64,000 nt of DNA from Streptomyces oceani (GCF_001751245.1 NZ_LJGU01000148.1:84106-148105), one strand, 5' to 3'; positions 46,743-55,974 are shown, counted from the first letter of the stretch. Notes: generated by a model not told the origin, from the letters alone. Numbers and translations are program-made.

Positions 46743-47480
46743 GTGTCCAAGTTTCGCATCAGACCCGCACGGCTGGCCACTGGCGGTATCTTCGCACTTG
46801 CCGGCCTCATCTTCTGGGTCAGCTTCAGCACCGCGGACGGCACGAACATCCGTACCGACGACTCCCTCCTCCGGTTGTCCGACCTTATCCGGGACCGCAG
46901 CGACAAGAACCACTCGCTCGAAGCCACGGCCGCCGACATCCGCGCACAGGTCGACGCGCTCGCCGAACGCGACGGCGAGTCCACCGAGGAGGAACGGCGC
47001 GTGCTGCGGGAGCGTAAGCGTGCCGCCGGCACCAGCGCGGTCTCCGGCTCCGGGCTGACCGTCACCCTCACCGACGCACCCGCGGACGCCACTCCTCTTG
47101 TCCCCGGAGTCCCGGACCCGGAGCCGAACGACCTGGTCATCCACCAACAGGACCTGCAGGCCGTCGTGAACGCGCTGTGGAAGGGGGGAGCCAAGGGCGT
47201 CAGGGTGATGGACCAGCGCCTGATCAGCACGAGCGCCGTCCGGTGCGTGGGAAACACCCTGATCCTGCAGGGCCGGGTCTACTCCCCGCCGTACGAGGTC
47301 ACCGCCGTCGGGGACACGGAGGAGCTGCGGCAGGCGTTGGAGAGCACCCCGGCGATCCAGAGCTACCTGCAGTACGTGGAGGCGTACGGCCTGGGCTGGG
47401 AGGTGGACACCCGCCAGGAGGTGACACTTCCCGGTTACAAGGGCACCGTGGATCTGCAGCACGCGACCCCGGCCGAGTGA
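46743..47480 (+). CDS. DUF881 family membrane-anchored protein
   Basis: A 245-residue protein with an N-terminal signal anchor (residues 8-30), a predicted coiled-coil segment ([32 protein letters not shown] region, about 42-75), and the DUF881 fold ([27 protein letters not shown]-like [41 protein letters not shown]). DUF881 proteins are found beside division genes in Gram-positive bacteria; no enzyme role is known. The GTG start at 46743 has AAGG upstream. It leads a plus-strand run with the small membrane gene, the pabA-like gene and two sortases. Confidence 0.87.
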   Translation: MSKFRIRPARLATGGIFALAGLIFWVSFSTADGTNIRTDDSLLRLSDLIRDRSDKNHSLEATAADIRAQVDALAERDGESTEEERRVLRERKRAAGTSAVSGSGLTVTLTDAPADATPLVPGVPDPEPNDLVIHQQDLQAVVNALWKGGAKGVRVMDQRLISTSAVRCVGNTLILQGRVYSPPYEVTAVGDTEELRQALESTPAIQSYLQYVEAYGLGWEVDTRQEVTLPGYKGTVDLQHATPAE

Positions 47481-47598
47481 CTCGTCGAGCGGACCCCGCG
47501 GACCCGCCGCGGACACGGCGTGGACAACTGCGGTGGACACGCCGCGAACACGGTCGCGAACACTGCTGTGAACTCGGTCGCGAACCCCGCACACACGC

Positions 47599-47629
47599 GC
47601 GTCAGCGGCGGTACCCCGCGCGCTGACGC
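47599..47629 (+). terminator. possible hairpin between DUF881 gene and small membrane gene
   Basis: Inverted repeat GCGTCAGCG / CGCTGACGC with a 13-base loop, in the 228-base gap. It may end DUF881 transcription, or lie in the promoter region of the next gene. Confidence 0.4.
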
Positions 47630-47708
47630 CGCTCCGCCGTGCCGCGCGGACCCCTTAGTCTGGGGGACGCGCCGCAGAGGTGTTTCGAGGAAGGGACGGC
47701 AACCGAGG

Positions 47709-47888
47709 ATGTACGGCTGGATCTGGCGGCATCTGCCGGGCAACACGTACGTGCGGTCGTTGCTCTCGGCGCTGTTGATAATGGGCGCTGTGTTCCTGCT
47801 CTTCCAGTATGTCTTTCCGTGGGCGGAGCCCCTGTTGCCGTTCAACAACGTGACCGTCGATGACGGTGGAGGGGCGGGCGGTGGCTGA
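47709..47888 (+). CDS. 59-residue single-pass membrane protein
   Basis: MYGWIWRHLPGNTYVRSLLS is followed by one membrane helix (about 17-37, LLSALLIMGAVFLLFQYVF) and a short external Asp/Gly tail (TVDDGGGAGGG). The ATG at 47709 follows GGAAGGGACGG. The stop shares one base with the pabA-like start (TGATG), so translation is coupled. I recognise it only as a conserved small protein at this locus in streptomycetes; function is unknown. Confidence 0.8.
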   Translation: MYGWIWRHLPGNTYVRSLLSALLIMGAVFLLFQYVFPWAEPLLPFNNVTVDDGGGAGGG

Positions 47889-48517
47889 TGGGCGTGCGAA
47901 TCCTGGTCGTGGACAACTACGACAGTTTCGTCTTCAACCTCGTCCAGTACCTGTACCAACTCGGTGCTGAGTGCGAGGTCATGCGCAACGACGCGGTGCG
48001 GACCGAGCAGGCGGCGGAGGGCTACGCGGGCGTGCTGCTCTCCCCCGGCCCCGGGACTCCGGAACAGGCCGGTGTGTGCGTGGACATGGTGCGGCGATGT
48101 GCCGCCGATGGTGTGCCGGTGTTCGGCGTGTGCCTGGGCATGCAGTCGATCGCCGTCGCGTACGGCGCGGTGGTCGGCAGAGCCCCCGAACTGCTGCACG
48201 GCAAGACCTCAGCGATGCACCACGAGGGTGCGGGCGTCTTCGCTGGCCTGCCGTCGCCGTTCACCGCGACGCGCTATCACTCCCTCGGCGTGCGGCCGGA
48301 CACCGTGCCGAGCGCGCTGCGGGTCACGGCTCGTACTGACTCCGGGGTGCTGATGGGTCTACGGCACCGCGAACTTCCCGTCGAGGGAGTGCAGTTCCAC
48401 CCCGAGTCCGTACTCACCGAATGGGGCCACCGGATGCTGGCGAACTGGCTGGTGGAATGCGGTGACCAGAAGGCGGTTGACCGGTCCGCGGGCCTCGCAC
48501 CGGTCGTCGGCACGTGA
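47888..48517 (+). CDS. pabA: class I glutamine amidotransferase, PabA/TrpG type
   Basis: Supplies ammonia from glutamine to an aminodeoxychorismate or anthranilate synthase. The 209-residue product shows LVVDNYDSFVFNLVQYL, the oxyanion LLSPGPGTPEQAG, the nucleophile GVCLGMQSIAVAYG and the catalytic VQFHPESVLTE. No component I partner gene lies in the window, so folate or tryptophan function cannot be decided. The start overlaps the small membrane gene and the last four bases overlap the first sortase gene (GTGA). Confidence 0.92.
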   Translation: MGVRILVVDNYDSFVFNLVQYLYQLGAECEVMRNDAVRTEQAAEGYAGVLLSPGPGTPEQAGVCVDMVRRCAADGVPVFGVCLGMQSIAVAYGAVVGRAPELLHGKTSAMHHEGAGVFAGLPSPFTATRYHSLGVRPDTVPSALRVTARTDSGVLMGLRHRELPVEGVQFHPESVLTEWGHRMLANWLVECGDQKAVDRSAGLAPVVGT

Positions 48518-50220
48518 GTCGCGGGCCCTCGGCGTACGGTGACGACCAGGGCAGCCCGTACGGTGACCCGCACGGGGCCGATCCGTACGGGGAGGACCCG
48601 TACGGGGCGAGGGCTGACGCTGGTGCGGGGACGTACGCGCCCCGGCATGCCGCCGGAGGCACCGGTTCGGGCCGGCACGCGGCCCAGCCGCGGGGGCACG
48701 ATCCGGACGGGCACACGGCGGAGCACCGAGGCGACCCGTACGGCGCTGACCCGTACGGGTCGACATACGGTGCCGAGGAGCCCGCCGGTGACTACCGGAG
48801 CCCCGCGTCCACCGGGTGGCGACCCGGGACGTACGAGGCCGCGGTGGACGCGCTGAACGATCCGCTGACCGACCCGCTGCCCGGCCGGGGCCGGCGTCGT
48901 GCGCCCGCTCCCGGGCCCGTCCCGGAGGGTGCCGACGTCCCGGAGACGCAGGGATTCCCCGGACACACCTCACCCTGGTTCCGTACGTCGCAGGGAAGCA
49001 CGCACCCGAGCGACCCGCACGGTGCCGACCCGCACGGTGCCGACCCGCACGGTGCCGACCCGCAGGGCGCTGCCGCGCAGCCGGCCGCCCAGTGGCCACG
49101 GCAGCGAACCGGTGAGCCGGCTCCAGGACAGACCTCCGGTCAGCGGCCGGACTCCGCTGCGCAGCACGGCACTTGGCAGCCCGCGGCGACGACTCACGCG
49201 GTGTATCCGGTCACCACCGCGGCCGCTGCTCCGGCTTCCTCGGGGTCACACGGCACCGGCCTGGTCTCCGCGGAGGGTCAGGACTGGACACTGCCCTTGT
49301 CCACCGCGGACGTGACGGTGGCGGCCCCGGAGGCCGACGTGCGAGCGGCCCGGCAGCCGGACGGGGACGAGGAGCGCAGTACTGTCGGCCTGCGCCGGCC
49401 GGACGCCGCGGAGTTGGGGCGGGCGGCACGGCGTAAAGCCGCCGCGCGCAGGCAGCATCGCCCGGGGCAGAGCCGGCCCGTTTCCTCGACGGGCGCCGCC
49501 GGCACGCGCCTTGAGGCGCGCCGCGCCGCGCGGGCCGCCAAGGACGGCCCGGTGGTCGTGCTCAGCCGCTTCATCGGCGAGATGTTCATCACGCTGGGCG
49601 TGTTGATGCTGCTGTTCGTGGCGTACCAGTTGTGGTGGACGAACGTACTGGCGGATCAGCAGGCGGGTAAGGCCGCCAACGACCTGACCGACCGTTGGGA
49701 CAAGACCCCGGAGCGCAAGCCGGCCAACTTCACGCCGGGTGAGGGCTTCGCGATCATGCACATCCCCGCGTTGGACGTGAAGGTGCCGATCGCCCAAGGC
49801 GTCGACAAGGAGCAGGTGCTCGACAAGGGGCTGGTGGGGCACTACGACAAGTCCTCCGGACTGAAGACCGCGATGCCATGGGACGAGAGCGGGAACTTCG
49901 CCCTGGCCGGTCACCGGAACACGCATGGCGAGCCGTTCCGCTACATCAACAAGCTGGTGGGTGACGACAAGATCATCGTGGAGACCGCTGACACGTACTA
50001 CACCTACGAGGTGTCCAGTCGGCTGCCGTCGACCTCGCCGTCCAACACCAGCGTGATCGAACCGGTGCCCCCGCAGTCCGGTTTCGAGAAGCCGGGACGG
50101 TACGTCACGTTGACCACCTGCACTCCGGAGTTCACGTCCAAGTACCGTCTCATCGTCTGGGGCAAAATGGTGGACGAACGTCCACGCGCGGAGGGCAAGC
50201 CGGACGGGCTCGTGGACTGA
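48514..50220 (+). CDS. class E sortase with long repetitive N-terminus
   Basis: A cysteine transpeptidase that anchors proteins to the cell wall. Of 568 residues, 1-350 are a cytoplasmic low-complexity region rich in Asp, Pro, Tyr, Gly and His (DPYGADPYG, DPHGADPHGA repeats). One membrane segment (about 358-378, MFITLGVLMLLFVAYQLWW) leads to the sortase domain with H467 (LAGHRNTHG), C536 (TLTTCTPEF) and the catalytic arginine in KYRLIVWG. The TLTTC motif marks class E. Typical class E sortases are 200-350 residues, so the extension is remarkable. It overlaps pabA; the second sortase follows after 24 bases. Confidence 0.92.
   Translation: MSRGPSAYGDDQGSPYGDPHGADPYGEDPYGARADAGAGTYAPRHAAGGTGSGRHAAQPRGHDPDGHTAEHRGDPYGADPYGSTYGAEEPAGDYRSPASTGWRPGTYEAAVDALNDPLTDPLPGRGRRRAPAPGPVPEGADVPETQGFPGHTSPWFRTSQGSTHPSDPHGADPHGADPHGADPQGAAAQPAAQWPRQRTGEPAPGQTSGQRPDSAAQHGTWQPAATTHAVYPVTTAAAAPASSGSHGTGLVSAEGQDWTLPLSTADVTVAAPEADVRAARQPDGDEERSTVGLRRPDAAELGRAARRKAAARRQHRPGQSRPVSSTGAAGTRLEARRAARAAKDGPVVVLSRFIGEMFITLGVLMLLFVAYQLWWTNVLADQQAGKAANDLTDRWDKTPERKPANFTPGEGFAIMHIPALDVKVPIAQGVDKEQVLDKGLVGHYDKSSGLKTAMPWDESGNFALAGHRNTHGEPFRYINKLVGDDKIIVETADTYYTYEVSSRLPSTSPSNTSVIEPVPPQSGFEKPGRYVTLTTCTPEFTSKYRLIVWGKMVDERPRAEGKPDGLVD
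49012..49056 (+). repeat. 15-bp tandem repeat in the first sortase gene
   Basis: Three exact copies of GACCCGCACGGTGCC (49012, 49027, 49042), then a decayed fourth, encode DPHGA repeats in the cytoplasmic extension. Confidence 0.9.
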
Positions 50221-50244
50221 TGCCGGAAGGGGGACGGCGGGACG

Positions 50245-51279
50245 GTGGCGGACAACTCCCGGGACGCCGAGGGGCGTTTTACGGACAGCGAGCGGCGCGC
50301 GGAGCGGGATGTTCCGGTGGATGTGGGGGTGAACGCCGTCCCGCCGGACCCGCCGGGTGCCTCGGACCCGCCAGATGCGCGGGATGTCGAGGACGCCACC
50401 GAGGAGAAGGAGCGCGACGCCGACTCGGACGAGGATGACGCCACCGGCGGTGAGGGAGCGGGCCCGCCCGACGCCGAGCAGGCGGAGATCCAGGGCTCGG
50501 AGGACCTCGCGGAGACCGGGGCCCCCGCGGAGACCGAGGACCCGGAGGGCCCTCCGGCCGTCCCGGAGGCCGGGAGTCGTACCCCGCGTCGGCCCCGCTC
50601 GCGCGGCCGAATAGGCACCGTCATCAGCGTGCTCGGCGAGTTGCTGATCACCGCCGGAGTCGTTCTCGCGCTCTTCGTCGTCTACTCGCTGTGGTGGACG
50701 AACGTCGTCGCGAACCGTGCCGCCGACCGGCAGGGCGAGAAGGTGCGGGACGGGTGGTCACGGGAGGACACCCGGGGGGAGGCCGGGGAGCGGGACATGA
50801 AGAACGGCGTCGGATTCCTGCACGTCCCGTCCATGACCGAGGACGACATACTCGTCACCGAGGGGACCAACGTCGACAAGCTCAACGACGGGGTCGCCGG
50901 CTACTACACCAAGCCGGTCAAGTCCGCGTTGCCCTGGGACCAGTCGGGGAACTTCTCGGTGGCCGCGCATCGTGACGGGCACGGCGCGAAGTTCCACGAC
51001 ATAGACAAGATCACCAAGGGCGACCCGGTCGTCTTCGAGTCCAAGAACACCTGGTATGTCTACGAGGTGTACGGCATCCTTCCGGAGACCTCCCGGTACA
51101 ACGTCGACGTGTTGGACCCGATACCCGAGGAGTCCGGCAAGGACGAAGCCGGCCGTTACATCACGCTGACGACCTGCACGCCCGTCTACACCTCCGAGTA
51201 CCGGTACGTCGTCTGGGGCGAGTTGGTCCGTACGGTGCCCGTCGACGGGGACCGCACCCCGCCGAAGGAGATCCGCTGA
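50245..51279 (+). CDS. class E sortase
   Basis: A second sortase, 344 residues. An acidic cytoplasmic region (1-110) and basic stretch (RRPRSRGR) come before one membrane helix (about 130-152, LGELLITAGVVLALFVVYSLWW). The catalytic domain has H242 (SVAAHRDGHG), C311 (TLTTCTPVY) and the arginine in SEYRYVVWGEL. The GTG start at 50245 is preceded by GGAAGGGGGACGG. In S. coelicolor two class E sortases attach long chaplins with LAXTG signals; no such substrate is in this window. With the previous gene it is a tandem duplicate that has diverged strongly. Confidence 0.93.
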   Translation: MADNSRDAEGRFTDSERRAERDVPVDVGVNAVPPDPPGASDPPDARDVEDATEEKERDADSDEDDATGGEGAGPPDAEQAEIQGSEDLAETGAPAETEDPEGPPAVPEAGSRTPRRPRSRGRIGTVISVLGELLITAGVVLALFVVYSLWWTNVVANRAADRQGEKVRDGWSREDTRGEAGERDMKNGVGFLHVPSMTEDDILVTEGTNVDKLNDGVAGYYTKPVKSALPWDQSGNFSVAAHRDGHGAKFHDIDKITKGDPVVFESKNTWYVYEVYGILPETSRYNVDVLDPIPEESGKDEAGRYITLTTCTPVYTSEYRYVVWGELVRTVPVDGDRTPPKEIR

Positions 51280-51387
51280 CGACACGTCCACACCCACGGT
51301 CGTACGTCCTGGCCGAGGCACCGGCATCCACCCGAACACCGGGGGTGGGGTGCTACGAGGTGGCAACCACGTCCAGCGGCATCAGCG
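51280..51387. other. junction between sortase and TPR gene
   Basis: A 108-base gap with no hairpin or ribosome site that I can identify. It marks the left edge of the segment (to about 52.37 kb) that seems inserted before pknB. Confidence 0.4.
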
Positions 51388-52149
51388 GTGACGGGACACG
51401 CGACCGGGCTGGCCGATCCCTGGACCAGCCAGCCCGGCGCCGCGCGCACCGCCGCGTCCGCGGCCGTTCCGTACGTGTCGTCGATTGAGAAGGCAAGGGT
51501 CGGTACTCGGGTAGGTGTTGAATACGTGGTCGGTTCTGTCCGTGTGGAAGGGGGTGGAGTTCACCGACCTACCCCGGCGCAACTCCTCGCCCAGCTCACC
51601 TTCCACTGGGACCCGCGTACCGTCCTCCCTCACACCCCGCCATGGCTCCACGCAGTGACCACCCTCATCCAAACCCGCGCCACAACGGCCACCGCGCCAT
51701 ACATTGAACACAGCGCATCAGCACGAGAACACCTGATCACTCGCAGCGACCATGCTCGTGAGGTAGGCGAGGCGGGGGAGCACGCGGAGGCTGCGCGGCT
51801 GTTCGCGGAGTTGGCCGCAGATCGGGCGCGCGCGCTGGGACCCGACCACCCTCACACCCTGAACACGCGCCGACTCCATGCCCATGTGTTGGGACGGGTG
51901 GGGGAGCACGCGGAAGCAGCCCGGCTGCTGACTGACCTGATCGCGGACGCAGCACGTGCGCTCGACGCCGACCACCCCTACGCCCTGATCACCCGCCTCA
52001 ACCATGCCCATGCGCTGGGACGGGCGGGGGAGCACGCGGAGGCTGCGCGGCTGTCCGCCGAGTTGGCCGCCGACCTGGCGCGCGTGCTGGGACCCGACCA
52101 CCCTCACACCCTCAACGCCCAGTCGCTCTCAAGCCACTGGAGCGAGTGA
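51388..52149 (+). CDS. tetratricopeptide-repeat protein, probably truncated
   Basis: An open frame of 253 residues. The first 120 are not recognised and have less GC-biased codons than the neighbours (for example around 51480-51540). Residues about 121-246 are three 42-residue TPR units of the kinesin-light-chain type, each with GEHAEAARL and LGPDHPHTLN or LDADHPYALI. The frame stops abruptly after TLNAQSLSSHWSE, where such proteins normally run on. The start is unsure. Streptomyces proteins with these repeats often carry an NTPase upstream and more TPRs downstream; neither is here. It is probably a fragment of a larger gene brought in between the sortases and pknB. Confidence 0.6.
   Translation: MTGHATGLADPWTSQPGAARTAASAAVPYVSSIEKARVGTRVGVEYVVGSVRVEGGGVHRPTPAQLLAQLTFHWDPRTVLPHTPPWLHAVTTLIQTRATTATAPYIEHSASAREHLITRSDHAREVGEAGEHAEAARLFAELAADRARALGPDHPHTLNTRRLHAHVLGRVGEHAEAARLLTDLIADAARALDADHPYALITRLNHAHALGRAGEHAEAARLSAELAADLARVLGPDHPHTLNAQSLSSHWSE
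51772..52128 (+). repeat. 126-bp tandem repeat (TPR units)
   Basis: Landmark GGGGAGCACGCGGA recurs at three positions 126 bases apart (codon frames starting 51772, 51898 and 52024). The first and third units are almost identical at DNA level, including silent sites; the middle one has diverged. Confidence 0.85.
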
Positions 52150-52373
52150 GCGTGTGGATCGCGGTGACCTTCCCCTGCGGCGAGACGGGATGCTCGACCT
52201 GCCTGCCCATCCGCCGGTTGGCGTCGTAGAGGGCCACCGCTTCTTGCCCTCGGAAGGCTGCTCGACCGTCCGGCACGAGCAACAGACCCCGGGCAAGCCG
52301 CTACGACGTGGGCAAAACCGTCCGACGTGAGAAGACGGTCATCCCCCCGAGAGTTGCAGAGCGAAGGACAAGC
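52150..52373. other. gap between TPR fragment and pknB
   Basis: 224 bases, convergent junction. No tRNA or gene is visible. A weak inverted repeat (ACCGTC...GACGGT, 52317-52338 area) may stop pknB transcription. Some of it may be decayed coding sequence from the TPR gene. Confidence 0.4.
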
Positions 52374-54359
52374 TCAGCCTCCGGCTCCGGCCAGCAGGCC
52401 GCCGTCATCCGGGGGTTCGTCTCCCGGCGGTGGCGGCTGCGGGCCGCCGGGCTTCCCCGGCCGGGCGATGATCGTGACCGTGTCGCCCTTCTTCGCCTGG
52501 GTGTTGGCCGTCGGGTTGGTGCCGACCACGGTGCTGTTGTTCTCGTCCGGTGCTCCCTGCACCTCCACGGTGAAGCCCGCTCCCTCCAACTCGGTACGAG
52601 CGTCCGCGACCAGCTTGTTGGTGACGTCCGGCACCGTCGCCGGCTCGTCCTCGGGTGCCTTGGCGACCGTCAGGGTGACCTGACTGCCCTCGGCGGCCTG
52701 CGAGCGTGCTGCCGGGCTCTGCTCGATCACCTGTTCCGCCGGAGTCTCCGGGTCCTCCTTCTCGATCTTGGCCACCGTGAAGCCGCGGCTCTCCAACTGC
52801 GCCTTGGCGTCATCGAACTTCTTGCCGACGACGCTGGGGACGGAGGTCTTGGCCTGTACGGCCACGCTCAGCGTGATGGTCGTGCCAGGCGTGGCCTTGC
52901 CGCCGCCGGCCGGGTCCTGGCTGATGACCGTGTTCGCGGGCTCCTCGGACTCGGTGTTGTTCCGCTTGACCTTGAAACCGGCTTCCTCGAGCTCCGACTC
53001 GGCGTCGTCGAACTCGTCGCCCTCGACGTCCGGGACCTCCGTCGGCGCTGGCCCCTTCGAGAGGGTCACACTGACCGTCTCGCCGCGGTCCATCCGCGTC
53101 CCCTCGCCCGGGTTGGACGAGCAGATCGTGCCCTTGTCCTGGTCGCAGTACTTCCGCTGGCCCTTCTCTATCTTGAAGCCGCCGTCCTCGGCGAGGTTCC
53201 GGGCCTCCTTCATGGTCTTGCCGGCCAGTGCGGGCACGGACACGTCGCCCTGGTCCGGATCCTGCCCGAAGAGTGCCTTGCCCATGAAGACGGCGCCGAC
53301 CAGCACCAGGACGAGCGCGATCACCAGCAGGATGGTGGAGGTACGGCCCTTCTTCGGCGGGCGCTGCCCGGGCTGGTCGTCGTAGTAGCCGCCGTCCTCG
53401 CTGCGCACCGGCGGGAGCATCGAGGTGTGCCCCTCCTGGGCCCGCAACGCGGCCGTGGGCTGGTCCGGCGGGTGGCCGCCGTAACCGACCGCGCCGAGCG
53501 CCGCGGTGGCCGCGACCGGCTGACCGTCGAGGCAGGCGTCGATGTCGGCGCGCATCTCGTCGGCGCTCTGGTAGCGGTAGTCCGGGTCCTTCGTCAGCGC
53601 GCGCAGGACTATCGCGTCCATCTCCGGAGTGATCTCCGGGTCGAAGGCGCTGGGCGGTTGAGGCTCCTCGCGTACGTGCTGGTAGGCCACGGCGACCGGG
53701 GAGTCACCGACGAACGGCGGGCGCACGGTGAGGAGTTCGTAGAGCAGGCAGCCGGTCGAGTAGAGGTCGGAACGGGCGTCGACGGACTCGCCCTTGGCCT
53801 GCTCCGGTGAGAGGTACTGCGCGGTGCCGACCACGGACGAGGTCTGGGTCATGGTCATCCCGGCCTCGCCCATGGCACGAGCGATGCCGAAGTCCATCAC
53901 CTTGACCTGGCTACCTCGGGTCAGCATCACGTTCGCGGGCTTGATGTCCCGGTGCACGATGCCGTTGCCGTGCGAGTAGCCGAGGGCCTGCAGGATCCCG
54001 ACGCACATCTCCAGTGAGCGCTCGGGCAGCAGCTTCCGGCCGGAGTGCAGTAGTTCGCGGAGCGTTGACCCGTCGACGTACTCCATCACGATGTACGGGA
54101 TGGACACCTGGTCGACGTAGTCCTCGCCGGTGTCGTAGACCGCGACGATGGCCGGATGGTTGAGCGAGGCGGCCGACTGGGCCTCGCGACGGAACCGGGC
54201 CTGGAACGACGGGTCGCGGGCCAGATCGACACGAAGGGTCTTGACGGCGACCGTGCGACCTAGGCGGGTGTCATGCGCGAGGTACACCTCGGCCATGCCA
54301 CCTCGGCCGAGCACCGAGCCCAACTCGTACCGGCCGCCTAGGCGACGCGGCTCTTCCAT
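52374..54359 (-). CDS. pknB: PASTA-domain Ser/Thr protein kinase PknB
   Basis: Transmembrane kinase that senses cell-wall fragments and controls growth and division. Of 661 residues, the kinase domain (11-278) has GRGGMAEVY, K40, HRDIKPAN (136-143), DFG (156-158) and an activation loop with TQTSSVVGT (T171, T173). A membrane helix lies at 341-363. The external part holds four PASTA repeats (from about 373, 441, 511 and 578). The ATG at 54359 opens EEPRRLGGRYELG. It is the last gene of the fhaA-fhaB-PP2C-ftsW-pbpA-pknB operon. Confidence 0.96.
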   Translation of the reverse strand: MEEPRRLGGRYELGSVLGRGGMAEVYLAHDTRLGRTVAVKTLRVDLARDPSFQARFRREAQSAASLNHPAIVAVYDTGEDYVDQVSIPYIVMEYVDGSTLRELLHSGRKLLPERSLEMCVGILQALGYSHGNGIVHRDIKPANVMLTRGSQVKVMDFGIARAMGEAGMTMTQTSSVVGTAQYLSPEQAKGESVDARSDLYSTGCLLYELLTVRPPFVGDSPVAVAYQHVREEPQPPSAFDPEITPEMDAIVLRALTKDPDYRYQSADEMRADIDACLDGQPVAATAALGAVGYGGHPPDQPTAALRAQEGHTSMLPPVRSEDGGYYDDQPGQRPPKKGRTSTILLVIALVLVLVGAVFMGKALFGQDPDQGDVSVPALAGKTMKEARNLAEDGGFKIEKGQRKYCDQDKGTICSSNPGEGTRMDRGETVSVTLSKGPAPTEVPDVEGDEFDDAESELEEAGFKVKRNNTESEEPANTVISQDPAGGGKATPGTTITLSVAVQAKTSVPSVVGKKFDDAKAQLESRGFTVAKIEKEDPETPAEQVIEQSPAARSQAAEGSQVTLTVAKAPEDEPATVPDVTNKLVADARTELEGAGFTVEVQGAPDENNSTVVGTNPTANTQAKKGDTVTIIARPGKPGGPQPPPPGDEPPDDGGLLAGAGG

Positions 54360-54501
54360 AGTCTCCAGCCCTCTCCGTTCGTCCGGGCCGCACCTGGCGT
54401 ACGGGCGCCGGCGGTGTGCTGCTCGGCATACGGTACCCGTCCGCGGCGAGGTCTCTCAGGCGGTGGCGGTGACTGAGGTCACCGACTGCACCGACGCCGG
54501 A

Positions 54502-55974
54502 TCACTGCTTGTTGTCAAGGACCGCCTTCATGACGTCAGTCGCGACGGGAGCCGCCAGCTTGCTGCCCGAGATCTCGTCCCGTTGTGTGTCCGAACTCTC
54601 GATGACGACGGCGACAGCCACGGGTGAATTGCCGTCTTCGCCCTTCGCGTACGAGATGAACCAGGCATAAGGATTCTTGCTGTTGTTCTCACCGTGCTGT
54701 GCCGTACCGGTCTTTCCGCCGACTGTGACGCCGGGAATCTGCGCGGTGGTTCCCGTGCCGTCCTGCACGACGGTCTCCATGGCCTCCTGCAGCTTCTGCG
54801 CGTTCTCCGAGGAGACGGGCTCGCTCATCTCCTGCGGGTCGGTCTGTTCGATGACGTTGAGGTTCGGCGCGACCAACTTGTCCACCATGTACGGCTTCAT
54901 CAGGGTGCCGTCGTTGGCCACCGCGGAGGCCACCATCGCCATCTGCAGCGGGGTGGCGCGGTTGCTGGCCTGGCCGATGCCGGCCATGGCGTTCTGCGGC
55001 CGGTTGTCCTCGGGGTAGACGCTCTCCGCGGCACGTACCGGGATGTCCAGCTCGTCCTCGCCGTAGCCGAACTTCTGCGCCATCTCGCGCATCTCGTCGT
55101 TGCCCAGCTTGTCGCTCATCTTGGCGAAGACCGTGTTGCAGGACCACTGCATCGCGACCCGGACGGAGGCGTTCTTGCAGGCCGGGTTGTCGCCCTCGTT
55201 GCCGAGCTTGGTGCTGGAGTCGGGCAGCAGGTACGGGTCCGGGGAGTTCGTCTTGTCGTCCAGCGTGTACTTGCCGCTCTCCAGCCCCGCGGCCGCGGTG
55301 ACCACCTTGAAGGTAGAACCGGGGGGGTAGGTCTGGCGCAGCGCCCGGTTCAGCATGGGCTCGTCCGGATTGTTCCCCTTCTGCAGCTGTGACCAGGCCT
55401 CCGAGTCCTTCTCGCCGTTACCGGCGAACGAGGAGGGGTCGTACGACGGCGTGCTGGCCAGCGCGAGTACGGCGCCGCTCTGCGGGTCGATCGCGGCGAC
55501 CGCGCCCTTCCGCTGCCCCAGGCCCTCGAACGCGGCCTTCTGCGCCTCCCGGTCCAGGGTGGTGACCACGTTGCCGCCCTGCTGCTCCTTGCCGGTGAGC
55601 ATGTCGATGGTCCGGTTGAAGAACAGCCGGTCGTCGTCACCGGTGAGGATGCCGTCGTTCAGCGCCTCGAGCTGGCTGGCGCCGAACGCCTGGGAGGCGT
55701 ATCCGGTGACCGGGGCCCACAACTCGCCGTTCTTGTACGTGCGCTTGTACTTGAAGTCGGCGCTGTCGGTCTCCGTGGAGCCGGTGATGGGCTTCCCGTC
55801 GCTGGTGAGGATGTCGCCACGGGGCTGTGCGTAACGGTCGATCGCGACCCGGCGGTTGTTCTTGTCGTTGGACAGCTCCTCGGCCTGGACGAACTGGACC
55901 CAGTTGGCGCGCAGCAGCAGGGAGAGCATGAGCAGGCCGCAGAAGATCGCGACCCGTCGAAGTGGCTTGTTCAT
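54502..55974 (-). CDS. pbpA: class B penicillin-binding protein PbpA
   Basis: Transpeptidase that works with the SEDS protein encoded just upstream. Of 490 residues, one membrane anchor lies at 7-25. A small pedestal domain carries YAQPRGDILTSDG (49-60). The catalytic motifs are S220-TFK, S278-CN and K421-TG. The ATG at 55974 overlaps the ftsW/rodA stop by four bases (ATGA). It is the PbpA type that accompanies PknB in actinobacteria. A 142-base gap before pknB could hold a second promoter. Confidence 0.95.
   Translation of the reverse strand: MNKPLRRVAIFCGLLMLSLLLRANWVQFVQAEELSNDKNNRRVAIDRYAQPRGDILTSDGKPITGSTETDSADFKYKRTYKNGELWAPVTGYASQAFGASQLEALNDGILTGDDDRLFFNRTIDMLTGKEQQGGNVVTTLDREAQKAAFEGLGQRKGAVAAIDPQSGAVLALASTPSYDPSSFAGNGEKDSEAWSQLQKGNNPDEPMLNRALRQTYPPGSTFKVVTAAAGLESGKYTLDDKTNSPDPYLLPDSSTKLGNEGDNPACKNASVRVAMQWSCNTVFAKMSDKLGNDEMREMAQKFGYGEDELDIPVRAAESVYPEDNRPQNAMAGIGQASNRATPLQMAMVASAVANDGTLMKPYMVDKLVAPNLNVIEQTDPQEMSEPVSSENAQKLQEAMETVVQDGTGTTAQIPGVTVGGKTGTAQHGENNSKNPYAWFISYAKGEDGNSPVAVAVVIESSDTQRDEISGSKLAAPVATDVMKAVLDNKQ

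Noticed and set aside
47520-47708. Extension of the 59-residue membrane protein to 122 residues
   Set aside because: The upstream part carries inverted repeats and no hydrophobic or conserved pattern; ATG 47709 follows GGAAGGGACGG.
51772-52128. Regular 126-bp repeats as a CRISPR-like array
   Set aside because: They are in-frame TPR units with diverged interiors, not short repeats with unique spacers.
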